33,318 nt of DNA from Roseisalinus antarcticus (GTDB lineage: Bacteria > Pseudomonadota > Alphaproteobacteria > Rhodobacterales > Rhodobacteraceae). The DNA lies in the NCBI RefSeq assembly GCF_900172355.1, contig NZ_FWFZ01000036.1:1-33318 (forward strand). The letters run 5' to 3'. Each line of letters begins with the position of its first letter. The stretch's first letter is position 1. The notes below the pieces were generated by a model. It saw only the letters and a program-made list of their open reading frames with translations, made no database searches and was not told the DNA's origin. This document shows positions 24,154-32,511 of this stretch, one piece after another. The translations under genes were made by a program, and so were the position numbers.

Positions 24154-24285
24154 AGCCATTTCAGGGCCCGGTGTTGGCCGGATCCTCCGCGCAAGGAAGG
24201 TGCCCCCCGGGAAAGGGTGCGCCTTCGTTCTGCCGGGCGGCGCCCGCGCTGGAGATCGAGCCGTCCAAGAACGCCGCCCCTGGTA

Positions 24286-24627
24286 TCAGCGGTCCGAGCT
24301 TTCCTCTTCTCTCTCGTCCTCTTCCGGGGTGTCCCAGAACTCCGTCTCGCCGTTCAGCCCAAGCGGTTCGGCGCTGTTTTCGGGGCGGGTCCAAGGGTCA
24401 TCGTCGGTGATCGGCTGTTGCGAGCCCAGGGATTCCTGCGTTGGCGGCTGATCGTCCAGCCGCTCTTGCGCCTGCGCATCTTCGGCGGGCATGGGCTGGC
24501 CAGGGGTCGCGGCCGTGGCTGCGGCATCAGCCGAATGGCGTCCCGCAGGGGGCGTCTGGGTGGTTTCCTCGACCGGTTTGGTCGCGGGGCCGGGAATGCT
24601 TGGGTCGTGTTTTGTCGTGTCACTCAT
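24286..24627 (-). CDS. Disordered acidic hypothetical protein
   Basis: A 113-residue product with no recognised domain. It is rich in Pro, Glu, Thr, Gln and Asp, ends EEDEREEESSDR, and has no hydrophobic segment, so it is probably cytoplasmic and intrinsically disordered. AGGAG seven bases before the ATG strongly supports the start. It lies between two other small genes in a stretch (24164-26400) with several stress-type proteins. Codon use fits the neighbours. Function unknown. Confidence 0.65.
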   Translation of the reverse strand: MSDTTKHDPSIPGPATKPVEETTQTPPAGRHSADAAATAATPGQPMPAEDAQAQERLDDQPPTQESLGSQQPITDDDPWTRPENSAEPLGLNGETEFWDTPEEDEREEESSDR

Positions 24628-24663
24628 CTTTGGTCTCCTTTTGCGGATGCGTCAGGGGACGGA

Positions 24664-24786
24664 TCAACCGCGCGGCCGGTTGGGCCTCACGGGAACCGGC
24701 CGCGGCACCGGCGCGGGCTTGGGCAGGACGCTGTCGATCAGGCCACCCAGCCAGTTTCCGAAGGTTTCTCGAATGTTGCTTGGCAT
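24664..24786 (-). CDS. Small 40-residue proline-rich protein
   Basis: ATG at 24786 with GGGAG a few bases ahead. The product begins MPSNIRETFGNWLGGLIDS, an amphipathic helix, and ends with a run of Pro-Val/Pro-Arg dipeptides (PVPRPVPVRP). The reverse-strand gene at 24286-24627 follows 36 bases later, so the two may form one transcript. Peptides of this build can bind membranes, but no family was recognised. Confidence 0.5.
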   Translation of the reverse strand: MPSNIRETFGNWLGGLIDSVLPKPAPVPRPVPVRPNRPRG

Positions 24787-24881
24787 CGTCCACTCCCGGT
24801 CAAGGTCACGTGCGGGGGGAAGTAAATCCGCGCACTGAGAACACAACGACCTGACCACCTCATTGTTCCGTCTTGTCCGTT

Positions 24882-24926
24882 CGCCCGCGTCTCCCGCGCG
24901 CTACCCGCGGGCGGGAGACGCGGGCG
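24882..24926. other. Long perfect inverted repeat (16-bp arms)
   Basis: CGCCCGCGTCTCCCGC (24882-24897) and GCGGGAGACGCGGGCG (24911-24926) are exact reverse complements separated by 13 bases. GAGACGCGGGC then repeats once more directly (24926-24936). There is no T tract on either side. It lies in the divergent gap between the 40-residue gene and the flavoprotein reductase. Confidence 0.8.
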
Positions 24927-25055
24927 AGACGCGGGCGATCGGGGGACGCGGCGGAACGATCCCCCGCAGCAGGGGTTTGGTCCTGGGCCCGGCTGCGCGG
25001 GCCCCGCCAGGCCGGCCCGGCGCCGCGCGATCAGGAAACCGACAGGAGATCCGAA

Positions 25056-25715
25056 TTGACCTATACGCTGACACTCGCCGAAATCGGCCTCGTGACCCAT
25101 GACACGCATTTTCTGCATTTCGAGCCCGTCGAGGGGCTGACCTGGACCCCCGGCCAGGCGACCGAGCTTGCGTTCGACCTGCCCGGCATTCGCGACGAGA
25201 AACGTCCCTTCACATTCACCTCGCAGCCCGGAGAGGGGATGATCGAGTTCGTCATCAAGAGCTATCCCGACCATGAGGGCGTGACCGCGCGGATCAAGGA
25301 CCTGCGCCCGGGCGACCGCGCCTTCGCCGACGAGCCCTGGGGGGCGATCTCGGACCAGGGGCAAGGCACCTTCATCGCGGGCGGGGCGGGAATGACGCCC
25401 TTCATTCCGATCCTGCGCAAACATGCCCGCGATGGCGGCATGAACGACCGGCTGGTCTTCGCCAACAAGGCCGAGCGGGACATCATCCTCCGCGAGGAAT
25501 GGGACGCGATGGACGGTCTGCAGACCGTCTATGTCACCGATGCCGAGGACGACGGGCACCTGAATGGCCCGCTGGACGGTGCCGTTCTGGACAAGGCGGT
25601 GTCCGACTTCGACGGAACCTTCTATGTCTGCGGCCCGCCGCCGATGATCGAGGCCGTCACCAAGGCGTTGTCTGAACGGGGCGTGACGGATGAGCGGATC
25701 GTCCAGGAAGAATAG
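25056..25715 (+). CDS. Ferredoxin-NADP+ reductase-type FAD oxidoreductase
   Basis: A 219-residue two-domain flavoprotein (COG1018-like). The FAD-binding barrel (about 1-95) carries RPFTFTS, the RxYSxxS-type flavin motif. The NAD(P)-binding domain begins with IAGGAGMTPFIPILR and ends with YVCGPPPM. The C-terminus extends past the CGPPPM to VQEE, with no 2Fe-2S domain, so electrons must go to a separate partner. The start is TTG at 25056, chosen because AGGAG lies seven bases ahead and the family N-terminus (TYTLTLAEI) follows; no suitable ATG exists. Physiological partner unknown. Confidence 0.88.
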   Translation: MTYTLTLAEIGLVTHDTHFLHFEPVEGLTWTPGQATELAFDLPGIRDEKRPFTFTSQPGEGMIEFVIKSYPDHEGVTARIKDLRPGDRAFADEPWGAISDQGQGTFIAGGAGMTPFIPILRKHARDGGMNDRLVFANKAERDIILREEWDAMDGLQTVYVTDAEDDGHLNGPLDGAVLDKAVSDFDGTFYVCGPPPMIEAVTKALSERGVTDERIVQEE

Positions 25716-25760
25716 CCCCCGGCTTTGACGCCCGGATCGGTGGGCCCACGGGACCCGCCG

Positions 25761-25802
25761 CCCCATCCGCCCTTCCCCATCCGCCTGTCCCCATCCGCCC
25801 GT
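25761..25802. repeat. Three tandem 14-bp repeats
   Basis: CCCCATCCGCCCTT (25761-25774), CCCCATCCGCCTGT (25775-25788) and CCCCATCCGCCCGT (25789-25802) lie between the reductase stop and the PRC-barrel gene, about 120 bases before the latter's ATG. They may be a simple-sequence expansion or a regulator-binding array. Confidence 0.75.
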
Positions 25803-25921
25803 CCAGGAGGCCGCCCGCGGGCCGAAGGAACAGAAATTCTCAAAAAAGATCGGAAGGTCCCGGAACATGGGTCGCCCCGGCCGGTTCACTGGACATCGCA
25901 ACCTCAAACAAGGAGGCAACC

Positions 25922-26395
25922 ATGAAACGCTTTATGCTTCTCAGCTCCGTCGCAGCCCTCAGCGCGACCACGGCATTCGCCGAAGCCCACATGTCCGAGA
26001 GCGACATGAACCAATCCGAGATGAGCCAATCCGGCCTGACCGGTTCGGGCAACATCGAAAACATGATCCGCTCCAGCGAGATCGTCGGCGGCGACATCTA
26101 CGCCATCGACCGTGACTACACCGACGCCGAATGGGACGTCGACATGTTCGACGAAGTCGGCCCCAACTGGGAAGACATCGGCAACGTGACCGACATCGTC
26201 TTTTCCCAAGACGGCCGCACCGCGGGTCTGATCGTCTCGTCCGGCGGGTTCCTCGACATCGGCGACGACACCGTCGTGCTCAGCATGAACGATGTGCGCC
26301 GTGTGGCGACCAGCGACGGCGAGATCGACTACGTCGTGCGGATGACCGAGGATCAGCTCGAAGATCTTCCGGAAGTCGAAGAAGAATGGTGGTAA
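25922..26395 (+). CDS. Secreted PRC-barrel domain protein
   Basis: A 157-residue periplasmic protein. The signal peptide MKRFMLLSSVAALSATTAFA is cut before EAHMSES. A Met/Ser/Asn-rich linker follows, and then a PRC-barrel-like beta domain (about 52-150, with GNVTDIVFSQDGRTAGLIV and DDTVVLSMNDVRRV). The C-terminus is very acidic. PRC-barrel proteins of this exported kind are frequent in Rhodobacteraceae and are often linked to envelope stress, but their exact job is unknown. AAGGAGG ahead of the ATG predicts strong translation. A strong terminator follows at 26432-26459. Confidence 0.88.
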   Translation: MKRFMLLSSVAALSATTAFAEAHMSESDMNQSEMSQSGLTGSGNIENMIRSSEIVGGDIYAIDRDYTDAEWDVDMFDEVGPNWEDIGNVTDIVFSQDGRTAGLIVSSGGFLDIGDDTVVLSMNDVRRVATSDGEIDYVVRMTEDQLEDLPEVEEEWW

Positions 26396-26422
26396 GCTGA
26401 CCACAGCCTGACGTCGCGACGT

Positions 26423-27628
26423 TCAGGACGGAAAAGGGGGCCTTCGCACCCCCTTTTTTCGTGCGCGGGCCCTCCCGCCAAGGTGGACCCACACGATCGG
26501 GGTCAGGACGTCTCCGGCCAGATCAGCTCGCTTGACGCGAGCACCGCTCGCCACACCACGCCCCCCCCGCTCGAAGGAGATCTCGGGCGCGGGGCCGCCA
26601 CCGGCACGGAAATTGGCGATCAGCGAGGAGCCCAGGCCCTGCACCTTGGGCTCGGAGACCGGCGGGCCGCCCCGCTCTTGCCAAAGGATCTCGAGGTTGC
26701 CGTCGTCCGGCAGTCTGCGCCAGGAGATCGAGACCTGGCCCCCGGAGGTCGACAGCGCCCCGTATTTCGCGGCGTTCGTCGCAAGCTCGTGGACCGTCAT
26801 CGCCAGGTCGAAGGTGACCTTCTCGCTCAGCTCGACCGGATCGCCGTCCAGCCTGTACTGGGCGGTGCTGGCTGCGTAAGGGGCGACATGATCGGACAGG
26901 ATCGTGCGCAGGCCCGGGCTGCGTCCTTCCCTGTCGGACAGACGCGAATAGGCCTCCGACAGGTTGCGCAGTCGGGCGCTGAAGGCCTCGTCCAGGTCGG
27001 CGACGCTGTCGGCGCTGCGCAAGGTCAGCTTGAACAGCGATTGAAGCACCGCCAGGCTGTTGCGCACCCGGTGCTGCAACTCCTCCAACAGAAAGGCGCT
27101 GCGCTTTTCCTCGGCGCTCAGGCGATCCATCAGGTCGCGGCTCTGGAACTGGCGTTTGCGGTTCTCGTTGGACGTGCCGAAAAGCTGCGTCAGCACGAAA
27201 GGTCCGGCGGGCCGCTGCAGGCAGATGTAGTTGGCGGCCGCCGTGCACTCGGACAGGATCCTGCAGGCGGGCGGCAGGTTCAGCACATCGTTCACCAGGA
27301 ACATGACCGGCAGCCGCGACCACATGGGCTCGCTCTCGTGGACGGTGCACAGGGTCTCGCCGACCTCGAGCTCGGCGCCTTCGTGGCTGATGACGAGGAA
27401 CAGGTAGCCCTCTGCCCCGCCCCCATCGAGGCGCGAGATCAGGGCAGGGGCGTCGGGCACGCATAGCGCCGTGAGCCCGCTTGCCTCGACGATTTTTGCA
27501 ATGGCCACGGCATCGTCCCCGAGCGGGGCGAAGACCAGAACGGGTGTATCCGGGGCGCCGGCGATCTCGTCAACTTCCGCCAAGCGTCGACTCTGACTTG
27601 GTCCGCTTTTCGGTTTCGGCCGAGACAT
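26423..27628 (-). CDS. HWE-family sensor histidine kinase
   Basis: A 401-residue soluble kinase. Residues 25-150 look like a receiver-type fold without a clear phospho-Asp. The HWE kinase core follows: His186 in LQHRVRNSL, the defining HELATNAAKYGALS (280-293) and the W-x-E element WQERGGP (316-322). HWE kinases phosphorylate stand-alone receivers in general-stress and light-response pathways. GGAG sits eight bases before the ATG. The start lies 59 bases inside the end of the KaiC-like gene in another frame, so the two are coupled. The last dozen codons run through a terminator hairpin. It probably receives its signal from the KaiC-like ATPase. Confidence 0.9.
   Translation of the reverse strand: MSRPKPKSGPSQSRRLAEVDEIAGAPDTPVLVFAPLGDDAVAIAKIVEASGLTALCVPDAPALISRLDGGGAEGYLFLVISHEGAELEVGETLCTVHESEPMWSRLPVMFLVNDVLNLPPACRILSECTAAANYICLQRPAGPFVLTQLFGTSNENRKRQFQSRDLMDRLSAEEKRSAFLLEELQHRVRNSLAVLQSLFKLTLRSADSVADLDEAFSARLRNLSEAYSRLSDREGRSPGLRTILSDHVAPYAASTAQYRLDGDPVELSEKVTFDLAMTVHELATNAAKYGALSTSGGQVSISWRRLPDDGNLEILWQERGGPPVSEPKVQGLGSSLIANFRAGGGPAPEISFERGGRGVASGARVKRADLAGDVLTPIVWVHLGGRARARKKGVRRPPFPS
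26432..26459 (+). terminator. Intrinsic terminator after the PRC-barrel gene (bidirectional in form)
   Basis: AAAAGGGGG (26432-26440) pairs with CCCCCTTTT (26449-26457) around an 8-base loop, and the T run extends to 26459. The A run on the left means it could also work on the minus strand, where it lies inside the last codons of the HWE kinase gene. Confidence 0.85.
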
Positions 27629-29033
27629 GCCGGATCTCCACCGCGCCCGGCCGGATCACCAGTTCCTGGATGTTGCGCAGGTGATCGCCCTGGCGTTTCT
27701 TCAGCACGGCGATGGAGCGCCGGATCTCGGAATTGCTCTCGTACTGCCGCAGTAGGATGACGGAATCCGCGATGAAACTGCTGTTGAGCTGCGTTGCCGG
27801 CGGCTCTCCGAGCAGGCCGCTCTGGGAAATGGTGACGATCACCAGGACCTCCCGCATGGCCAGGTGCTTGATCAGCGTATGAAGGTGGATCAACGCGTGG
27901 CTCTGGTCGGGCAGCGCCTCGAGATAGCCCGACAAGCTGTCGATCACGATGACCCGCGCGCCCTCGTTCACCGCCGACAACACCGCGTTCGAGAACTCTC
28001 CCGTCGACAATTCGGCCGGGTCGAAATGCTGTAGCAGGACCCGGCCGTGCTCCTCCTGCTCTGCAAGCTCGATCCCGACCTGTCTGGACCGCTGGCGCAG
28101 GACCGCCGTGCGCTCCTCGAAGAGGAACATCGCCGAGGTCAGCCCGCGTTTGCCCGCATCGCTGGCCAGCACCGTGGCCAGGGTCGATTTCCCGGTCCCC
28201 GACTGGCCCGCGATCAGCAGGGTCGACCCGAATTCAAGCCCACCGCCGAGCATGTCCCTCAGGCCATCATGCGAGGGTTCGAGCATCTCTTCCATCGTCA
28301 CCGGTTCGGCATCCTTGGGAATGACCCGGGGATAGACGACCATCCCGCCGGTCCCGATCCGGAAATCGTGGTAGCCTTGGACGAAGGGCGCACCGCGCAG
28401 CTTGGTCACCGTCAGCCGCTGGCGTACCACGCCGATCGGCGGTGTCACACTGTCCAGCTTGATGACGCCGTGCACGATGCCTTCGGCATTGCGTTCTCCC
28501 CATTGCGGCTCCAGGTGGTCGACCAGAAGGGATGTGCAGCCGATCTCGCGAAGCTTTCGGCGCAGGGCCAGCAATTCGCGCCGGTAATGGGTCTCCTGCT
28601 GGGTCAGAAGGCGCAGTTCCAGCAGCGAGTCGAACACGAAGAGATCCGGCTTGTGCTTGTCCAGCTCCCGGTTGAGCTCGTCCATCAGGCCCACCAGATC
28701 GGCCTGATCGCTGTCGACGGAAAACACACGCGAGCTGCCATCATGGCCCAGCTCGGGGGTCAAGGTGTCGACCTGCGACATGTCGAACCCGTGGGATTCG
28801 GCGATCATGTCGAGCTCGAGGTGCGATTGCGCGATGCTGAAGAACATCGCCTTCTTGCCCCGCCGGGCGCCCTCGATCAGGAATTGAAGCGCGAGGGTGG
28901 TCTTGCCCGTGCCCGGCGCCCCTTCGACCAGCATGATGCGGCCCGCCGGATAGCCCCCGATAAGGATCCGGTCCAGCCCGCTGATGCCGGTCGGCACGTG
29001 TTTTTCGCCCTCGTCGTCTTGCGTCATCTTCAT
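27570..29033 (-). CDS. KaiC-like two-domain RecA-family ATPase
   Basis: A 487-residue duplicated RecA fold, close to the length of cyanobacterial KaiC (519). Domain I: Walker A GAPGTGKTT at 38-46, Walker B LFVFDS at 131-136. Domain II: GQSGTGKST at 276-284, VIVIDS at 361-366. The catalytic Glu pair of KaiC is present in domain II (FLFEE, 306-307), but in domain I it is replaced by SIAQS. Near the KaiC autokinase sites the sequence is NSSFIAD (417-423), keeping a Ser at the Ser431 position but Phe at Thr432 by my alignment. No kaiA or kaiB is in the window. It pairs with the overlapping HWE kinase, so it is probably an ATP- or redox-gated switch and not a clock. ATG 29033 is chosen; GTG 29042 is possible. 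Confidence 0.88.
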   Translation of the reverse strand: MKMTQDDEGEKHVPTGISGLDRILIGGYPAGRIMLVEGAPGTGKTTLALQFLIEGARRGKKAMFFSIAQSHLELDMIAESHGFDMSQVDTLTPELGHDGSSRVFSVDSDQADLVGLMDELNRELDKHKPDLFVFDSLLELRLLTQQETHYRRELLALRRKLREIGCTSLLVDHLEPQWGERNAEGIVHGVIKLDSVTPPIGVVRQRLTVTKLRGAPFVQGYHDFRIGTGGMVVYPRVIPKDAEPVTMEEMLEPSHDGLRDMLGGGLEFGSTLLIAGQSGTGKSTLATVLASDAGKRGLTSAMFLFEERTAVLRQRSRQVGIELAEQEEHGRVLLQHFDPAELSTGEFSNAVLSAVNEGARVIVIDSLSGYLEALPDQSHALIHLHTLIKHLAMREVLVIVTISQSGLLGEPPATQLNSSFIADSVILLRQYESNSEIRRSIAVLKKRQGDHLRNIQELVIRPGAVEIRHVSAETEKRTKSESTLGGS

Positions 29034-29260
29034 CAATTTCACTCGTTTCGCCCAAGACGTCCCCCCGGGGACCACCTCTCCCGGAATGACGCTTTCACGA
29101 CCCCCGGTTGTAGGCCACACGGCGCGGACAGGGCAAGCAAATATCCAAACCTCGAGGCCGCGACTGCCGCGGGCCGCACCCAGGCATCGTGAATATGGCC
29201 GCGGAATCCGACGGATCCGGGGCGGCGCGGCCAGCTGGGGCCGCATGCAGCAACCGCGGC

Positions 29261-30013
29261 TCAACCTGCCCGAAGGCCCGCCCATATCAGGTTCAGCGAG
29301 ATCAGCAGCAGGGCGATCTCCACCAGGATGAAGAACAGCCGCTCCGGGATCACCCGGGTGATCCGGTATCCTGCCCAGGCGCCGAAAATCGCCACCGGCG
29401 ACAGGATCAGGACGGACCCCATATCGCCCCAGCCGATCAGGCCGAGGGCGAGGTAGGGCGGCACCTTGATCAGGTTGACGTAGGCAAAGAGGATCGTCGC
29501 CGTCCCGGCGAAGGTCATTTTCGGCAGTTGCTGCGGCAGGGTGTAAAGCTGGAAAGCGGGGCCCCCGGCGTGGCTCACGAAACTGGTGAAGCCTGAGACC
29601 GCGCCCCAGAACAGCCCGCGCGGAATGTCGGCCGGCCGCGCGGCGGCCCCGCCCTGAAGCCGCGACACCATTTGCATGGCCAGGAAGGTCAGCCCGACCG
29701 CGCCGATGACGATCCGCACCGCATTCTCGTCGATCCGCCCGACGAAGAGGTATCCCGCAACAACGCCGATGGTCGTCGCCGGGGCCAGGATCGCGAGGTT
29801 CCTGCGGGAAAAGGCGTGGCGGTAGATCCAGATCCCGTAGGCGTCGCTGATCAGGTAGACTGGCAGCAGCAGCGCGGCCCCCTGCAGCGGTGACATGACC
29901 AGCGACATGTTCGGCACGCTCAGGAGCGCGATCATCGGGAGGCCGCCCTTGGCGGCCCCGACGAACAGCGCCGCCGCGACGGCGGCAAACCAGAAAAGCT
30001 CGGGATGTGTCAC
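29261..30013 (-). CDS. TSUP (TauE/SafE)-family permease
   Basis: A 250-residue inner-membrane protein with about seven or eight helices. The TSUP hallmarks are FVGAAKGGLPMIALL near the N-terminus and GAVSGFTSFVSHAGGPAFQLY in the middle, corresponding to the two repeated glycine-rich motifs. Family members export or import sulfite, sulfoacetate or other small organosulfur anions; the substrate is not predictable here. The start is GTG at 30013 with AAGGAA just ahead; longer in-frame extensions lack a start signal. It is followed by a 227-base gap before the KaiC-like gene on the same strand. Confidence 0.88.
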   Translation of the reverse strand: MTHPELFWFAAVAAALFVGAAKGGLPMIALLSVPNMSLVMSPLQGAALLLPVYLISDAYGIWIYRHAFSRRNLAILAPATTIGVVAGYLFVGRIDENAVRIVIGAVGLTFLAMQMVSRLQGGAAARPADIPRGLFWGAVSGFTSFVSHAGGPAFQLYTLPQQLPKMTFAGTATILFAYVNLIKVPPYLALGLIGWGDMGSVLILSPVAIFGAWAGYRITRVIPERLFFILVEIALLLISLNLIWAGLRAG

Positions 30014-31011
30014 GTCGAATTCCTTGTCTCGCGCCCGGTGCATGCGGCCGCGTCTGCCCCACAGGTTCCTTGTCCGGCATGAACCTTGTCCGGCCCCAGG
30101 GGCTGCCACCCCGCACGACTGTCGATGTCGCGGACAACCGGACCGCCTGCCGCCCCGGAACCCGAAGGTCGTATCGGCCCGTCGGGAGCCCCCTGTCAAC
30201 CACCTGATCCAGCGCGGCTTCTGCGGCGCCGGCCATTCCCGACCGGCTGGTTTGCAGATGTGGACCAGGGAAATCCGTCTGCGCATCCTCCGGGATCCCC
30301 GACAGGGCAGGGCTCCTTCGATGAGGTCCATCTTGCCCTCTCCCGCCAATTGCAACGGGGCCATCGGCGGCAACATGGCCCGAAATCCCGCTCAGATGAT
30401 CGACGGTCCGGCGGCATCTACAGCCCCCTGCGTGACCCGCGCGGCCCTACATCCGGCCGACGCGATCGGAACATGCCGATCCGGATCCATGCCGCGGGAA
30501 ACGAATGCTCCGAGGTCGTTGCCGGCGAGAGGAGATCACGCAGTGCGCCGGCAATACGCTGTGGCGGCGCGAAACCCGCATGATCGGCAAAGGCGAGGCA
30601 AAGCTCCGCCTTGCCGCGGAAATCCAGCGGATCGCCCATGCCGGGATCGGGGCGCTGACGGATCCGACGGTGGCCAACAATGCGCTCGACGTGCTGCTCC
30701 CTTCGGACGGGAGGGGCCGGGGATAAATACGCTGCTGACCCGCGGCGCATACCGAGCGGCGGACGGCCATCCAGCCCGACCACACCTTGTTCGGGGCCGA
30801 GCCGATGTGACTGGATCGAGGGGCCGAACCGTTCCAGGTGGCACCGGGTGGTGCGCACTGCCTTCCGGGGCCTGCGCCACCCGCCATCCCGGTCCAGACG
30901 CAGGATCATGCATGCCAGGGCGATGGTCTCGATGCCGGTGATGGCGGTGTTCTTCCATCGGAACGCTACTTCGCGGAAGGCCCCACCGGCGGTGCCGTCA
31001 AGGGGCAGGCC
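30014..31011. other. Region without a recognisable gene
   Basis: About one kilobase in which every long open frame lacks a start signal and resembles no family I know. Overlapping frames on both strands are typical of GC-rich non-coding DNA. With the enoyl-CoA hydratase remnant just downstream, this looks like a decaying segment. Confidence 0.5.
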
Positions 31012-31167
31012 ATGGTTCGGATGGTGATCTCGACCCGTCATCCCTGTGTCCGAAAATTGTTGTTCAACCCGCACGACAAGCTGAACGCGCTGTCGAGCCC
31101 GCTGATGACGGAACTTGACGCGGCCCACCACGAGGCCGCTGCCGACCCGGACGTCAGCGTTGTCGTG
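31012..31167 (+). pseudogene. Enoyl-CoA hydratase/crotonase N-terminal remnant
   Basis: From the ATG at 31012 the frame reads LLFNPHDKLNALSSPLMTEL and then DAAHHEAAADPDVSVVV. This is the N-terminal crotonase signature (N-P/R-x-x-K-x-N-A-L followed by an Asp-Pro-x-V-x-V-V-V strand). After residue 52 the expected oxyanion-hole sequence (G-x-G-x-x-F-x-A-G-x-D) is absent and unrelated GC-rich sequence follows. Only about 50 of some 260 residues survive, so it is a relic. An intact crotonase would hydrate trans-2-enoyl-CoA in fatty-acid or aromatic catabolism. Confidence 0.65.
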
Positions 31168-31432
31168 CCGCGCGCGTTGCTGGCGCTGCCTTCGATGGCG
31201 GCGGGGCAGGACCCCCGTGCGGCACGGATCGGTCCGGGGGGGCTGGGGGGGGGTGAATGGATATCGGGCACACCTTGTCGCAGAACGGCCCGCCGACCCT
31301 GACGAAAGTGGCAGGGCTTGCAAGCGGACCGCTCGACCGGCCGTTTCGACGCGACGTCGCGGCGGAAACCGCGGCGGCCGTTCGGAGCCCGAGATTGCGC
31401 TGACACAGCCGAATGCAAGGAACGACGCTTTC

Positions 31433-32211
31433 ATGTCCCAATTTGGCAACGACAACGACAACGTCCTAAACTCGGGTCATACCCGCGAGGATCTCTTCGG
31501 CTCGGGCGGCAACGATACGCTGTTCGGAGGTGGCGGCGACGACATCCTCATCGGCGATCTTGGCAACGACATCATCAGCGGCGGTGACGGCAACAACACC
31601 CTGCGCGGCGACGATGGCAACGACGTCATCGACGGCGGCTCGGGCCGCGATTTCATCATCGGCGGCAACGATGACGACACCATATACGGCGGCACTGGTG
31701 ACGATGACGTTAACGGCGGCAATGGAAATGATGTCGGCTCCGGCGGCGCGGGGAATGACCGGGTAACGGGTTATTCAGGAAATGATGATCTAAGGGGCTG
31801 GAAGGGCGACGACGACCTTCTGGTGAAGAACGGGACCAACACGCTGCGGGGCGACGACGGGGATGATGACATCCGCGGCGGCTCGGGGGTGGATTCGATC
31901 TACGGAGGGAACGACGACGATACCATTCTGGGCCTGCAGGGCGCCGACGACCTGAACGGCGGCAACGGCAATGACAGCATCTCGGCGGGGCCGGGGCGGA
32001 TGATTTCCTGTTCACGGCGCCGAGCCGCGGCGAGCGGGATGTGATCACCGGGTTCCAGGACGATTTCGACGAGGTGCTGCTGGACATGTCGCCGCGCGAC
32101 ATCTCTCTGACGGCCAGGGGCGGCGGGACGGAGGCGGTGATCGACGGGCATATCATCTTCCTGCAGGGCATCGCGCCGGCGGATGTGGAGGATGATTTTC
32201 GGTTCGTGTGA
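31433..32211 (+). pseudogene. RTX calcium-binding-repeat protein, frame broken by a missing base near 31987-31990
   Basis: From the ATG at 31433 (AAGGAA ten bases ahead) the frame encodes about 18 glycine/aspartate nonapeptide repeats of the GGxGxDxUx type (GGNDTLFGGGGDD, GGSGRDFIIGG, GGTGDDDVNGG and others). These bind Ca2+ and fold into a beta roll after type I secretion. At the GGGG run 31987-31990 one G appears missing. With five G, the frame continues AGADDFLFTAPSRGERDV to a TGA at 32209-32211, giving about 259 residues and the same C-terminus as the fragment at 1-188. As written, it stops at 32044 and loses the secretion-signal region. No protease or lipase domain is present. Secretion genes are not in the window. 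Confidence 0.82.
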
Positions 32212-32511
32212 GGGGGCCGGCCGGAAGATCCGTGGCCGCGGCGCCAAACGGCGTCCTGGCGCAGTCGATGAACCCATTTCCACGCGGGCATTCTAGTCCT
32301 TGGATAGCGAAGAACAGTTCAACGTCGACTGACGATCCGAACCCTACAAGAACCTCAGCCGGGCCAGCCAAGAGCGGCTCGAAGCCAGGACAGCAGCCTT
32401 GTCGATGCTGCATGGCAGCAATTCAGGAATGTGGATTGTGCACCCGCAGCATACGCCTATCTTCCCCTTGAGCGGCGTCGGTCGACGTCGGCAACAAAAA
32501 GGAGGCTTCAC

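Noticed and set aside
27628-30236. Much longer N-terminal extension of the KaiC-like protein (888 residues)
   Set aside because: The extension is out-of-frame sequence of the TSUP gene and the intergenic gap; the conserved KaiC fold begins right after the ATG at 29033.
30418-31461. 347-residue minus-strand open frame in the gene-poor segment
   Set aside because: No start signal and no recognisable family; crosses the enoyl-CoA hydratase relic and the start of the RTX gene in antisense.
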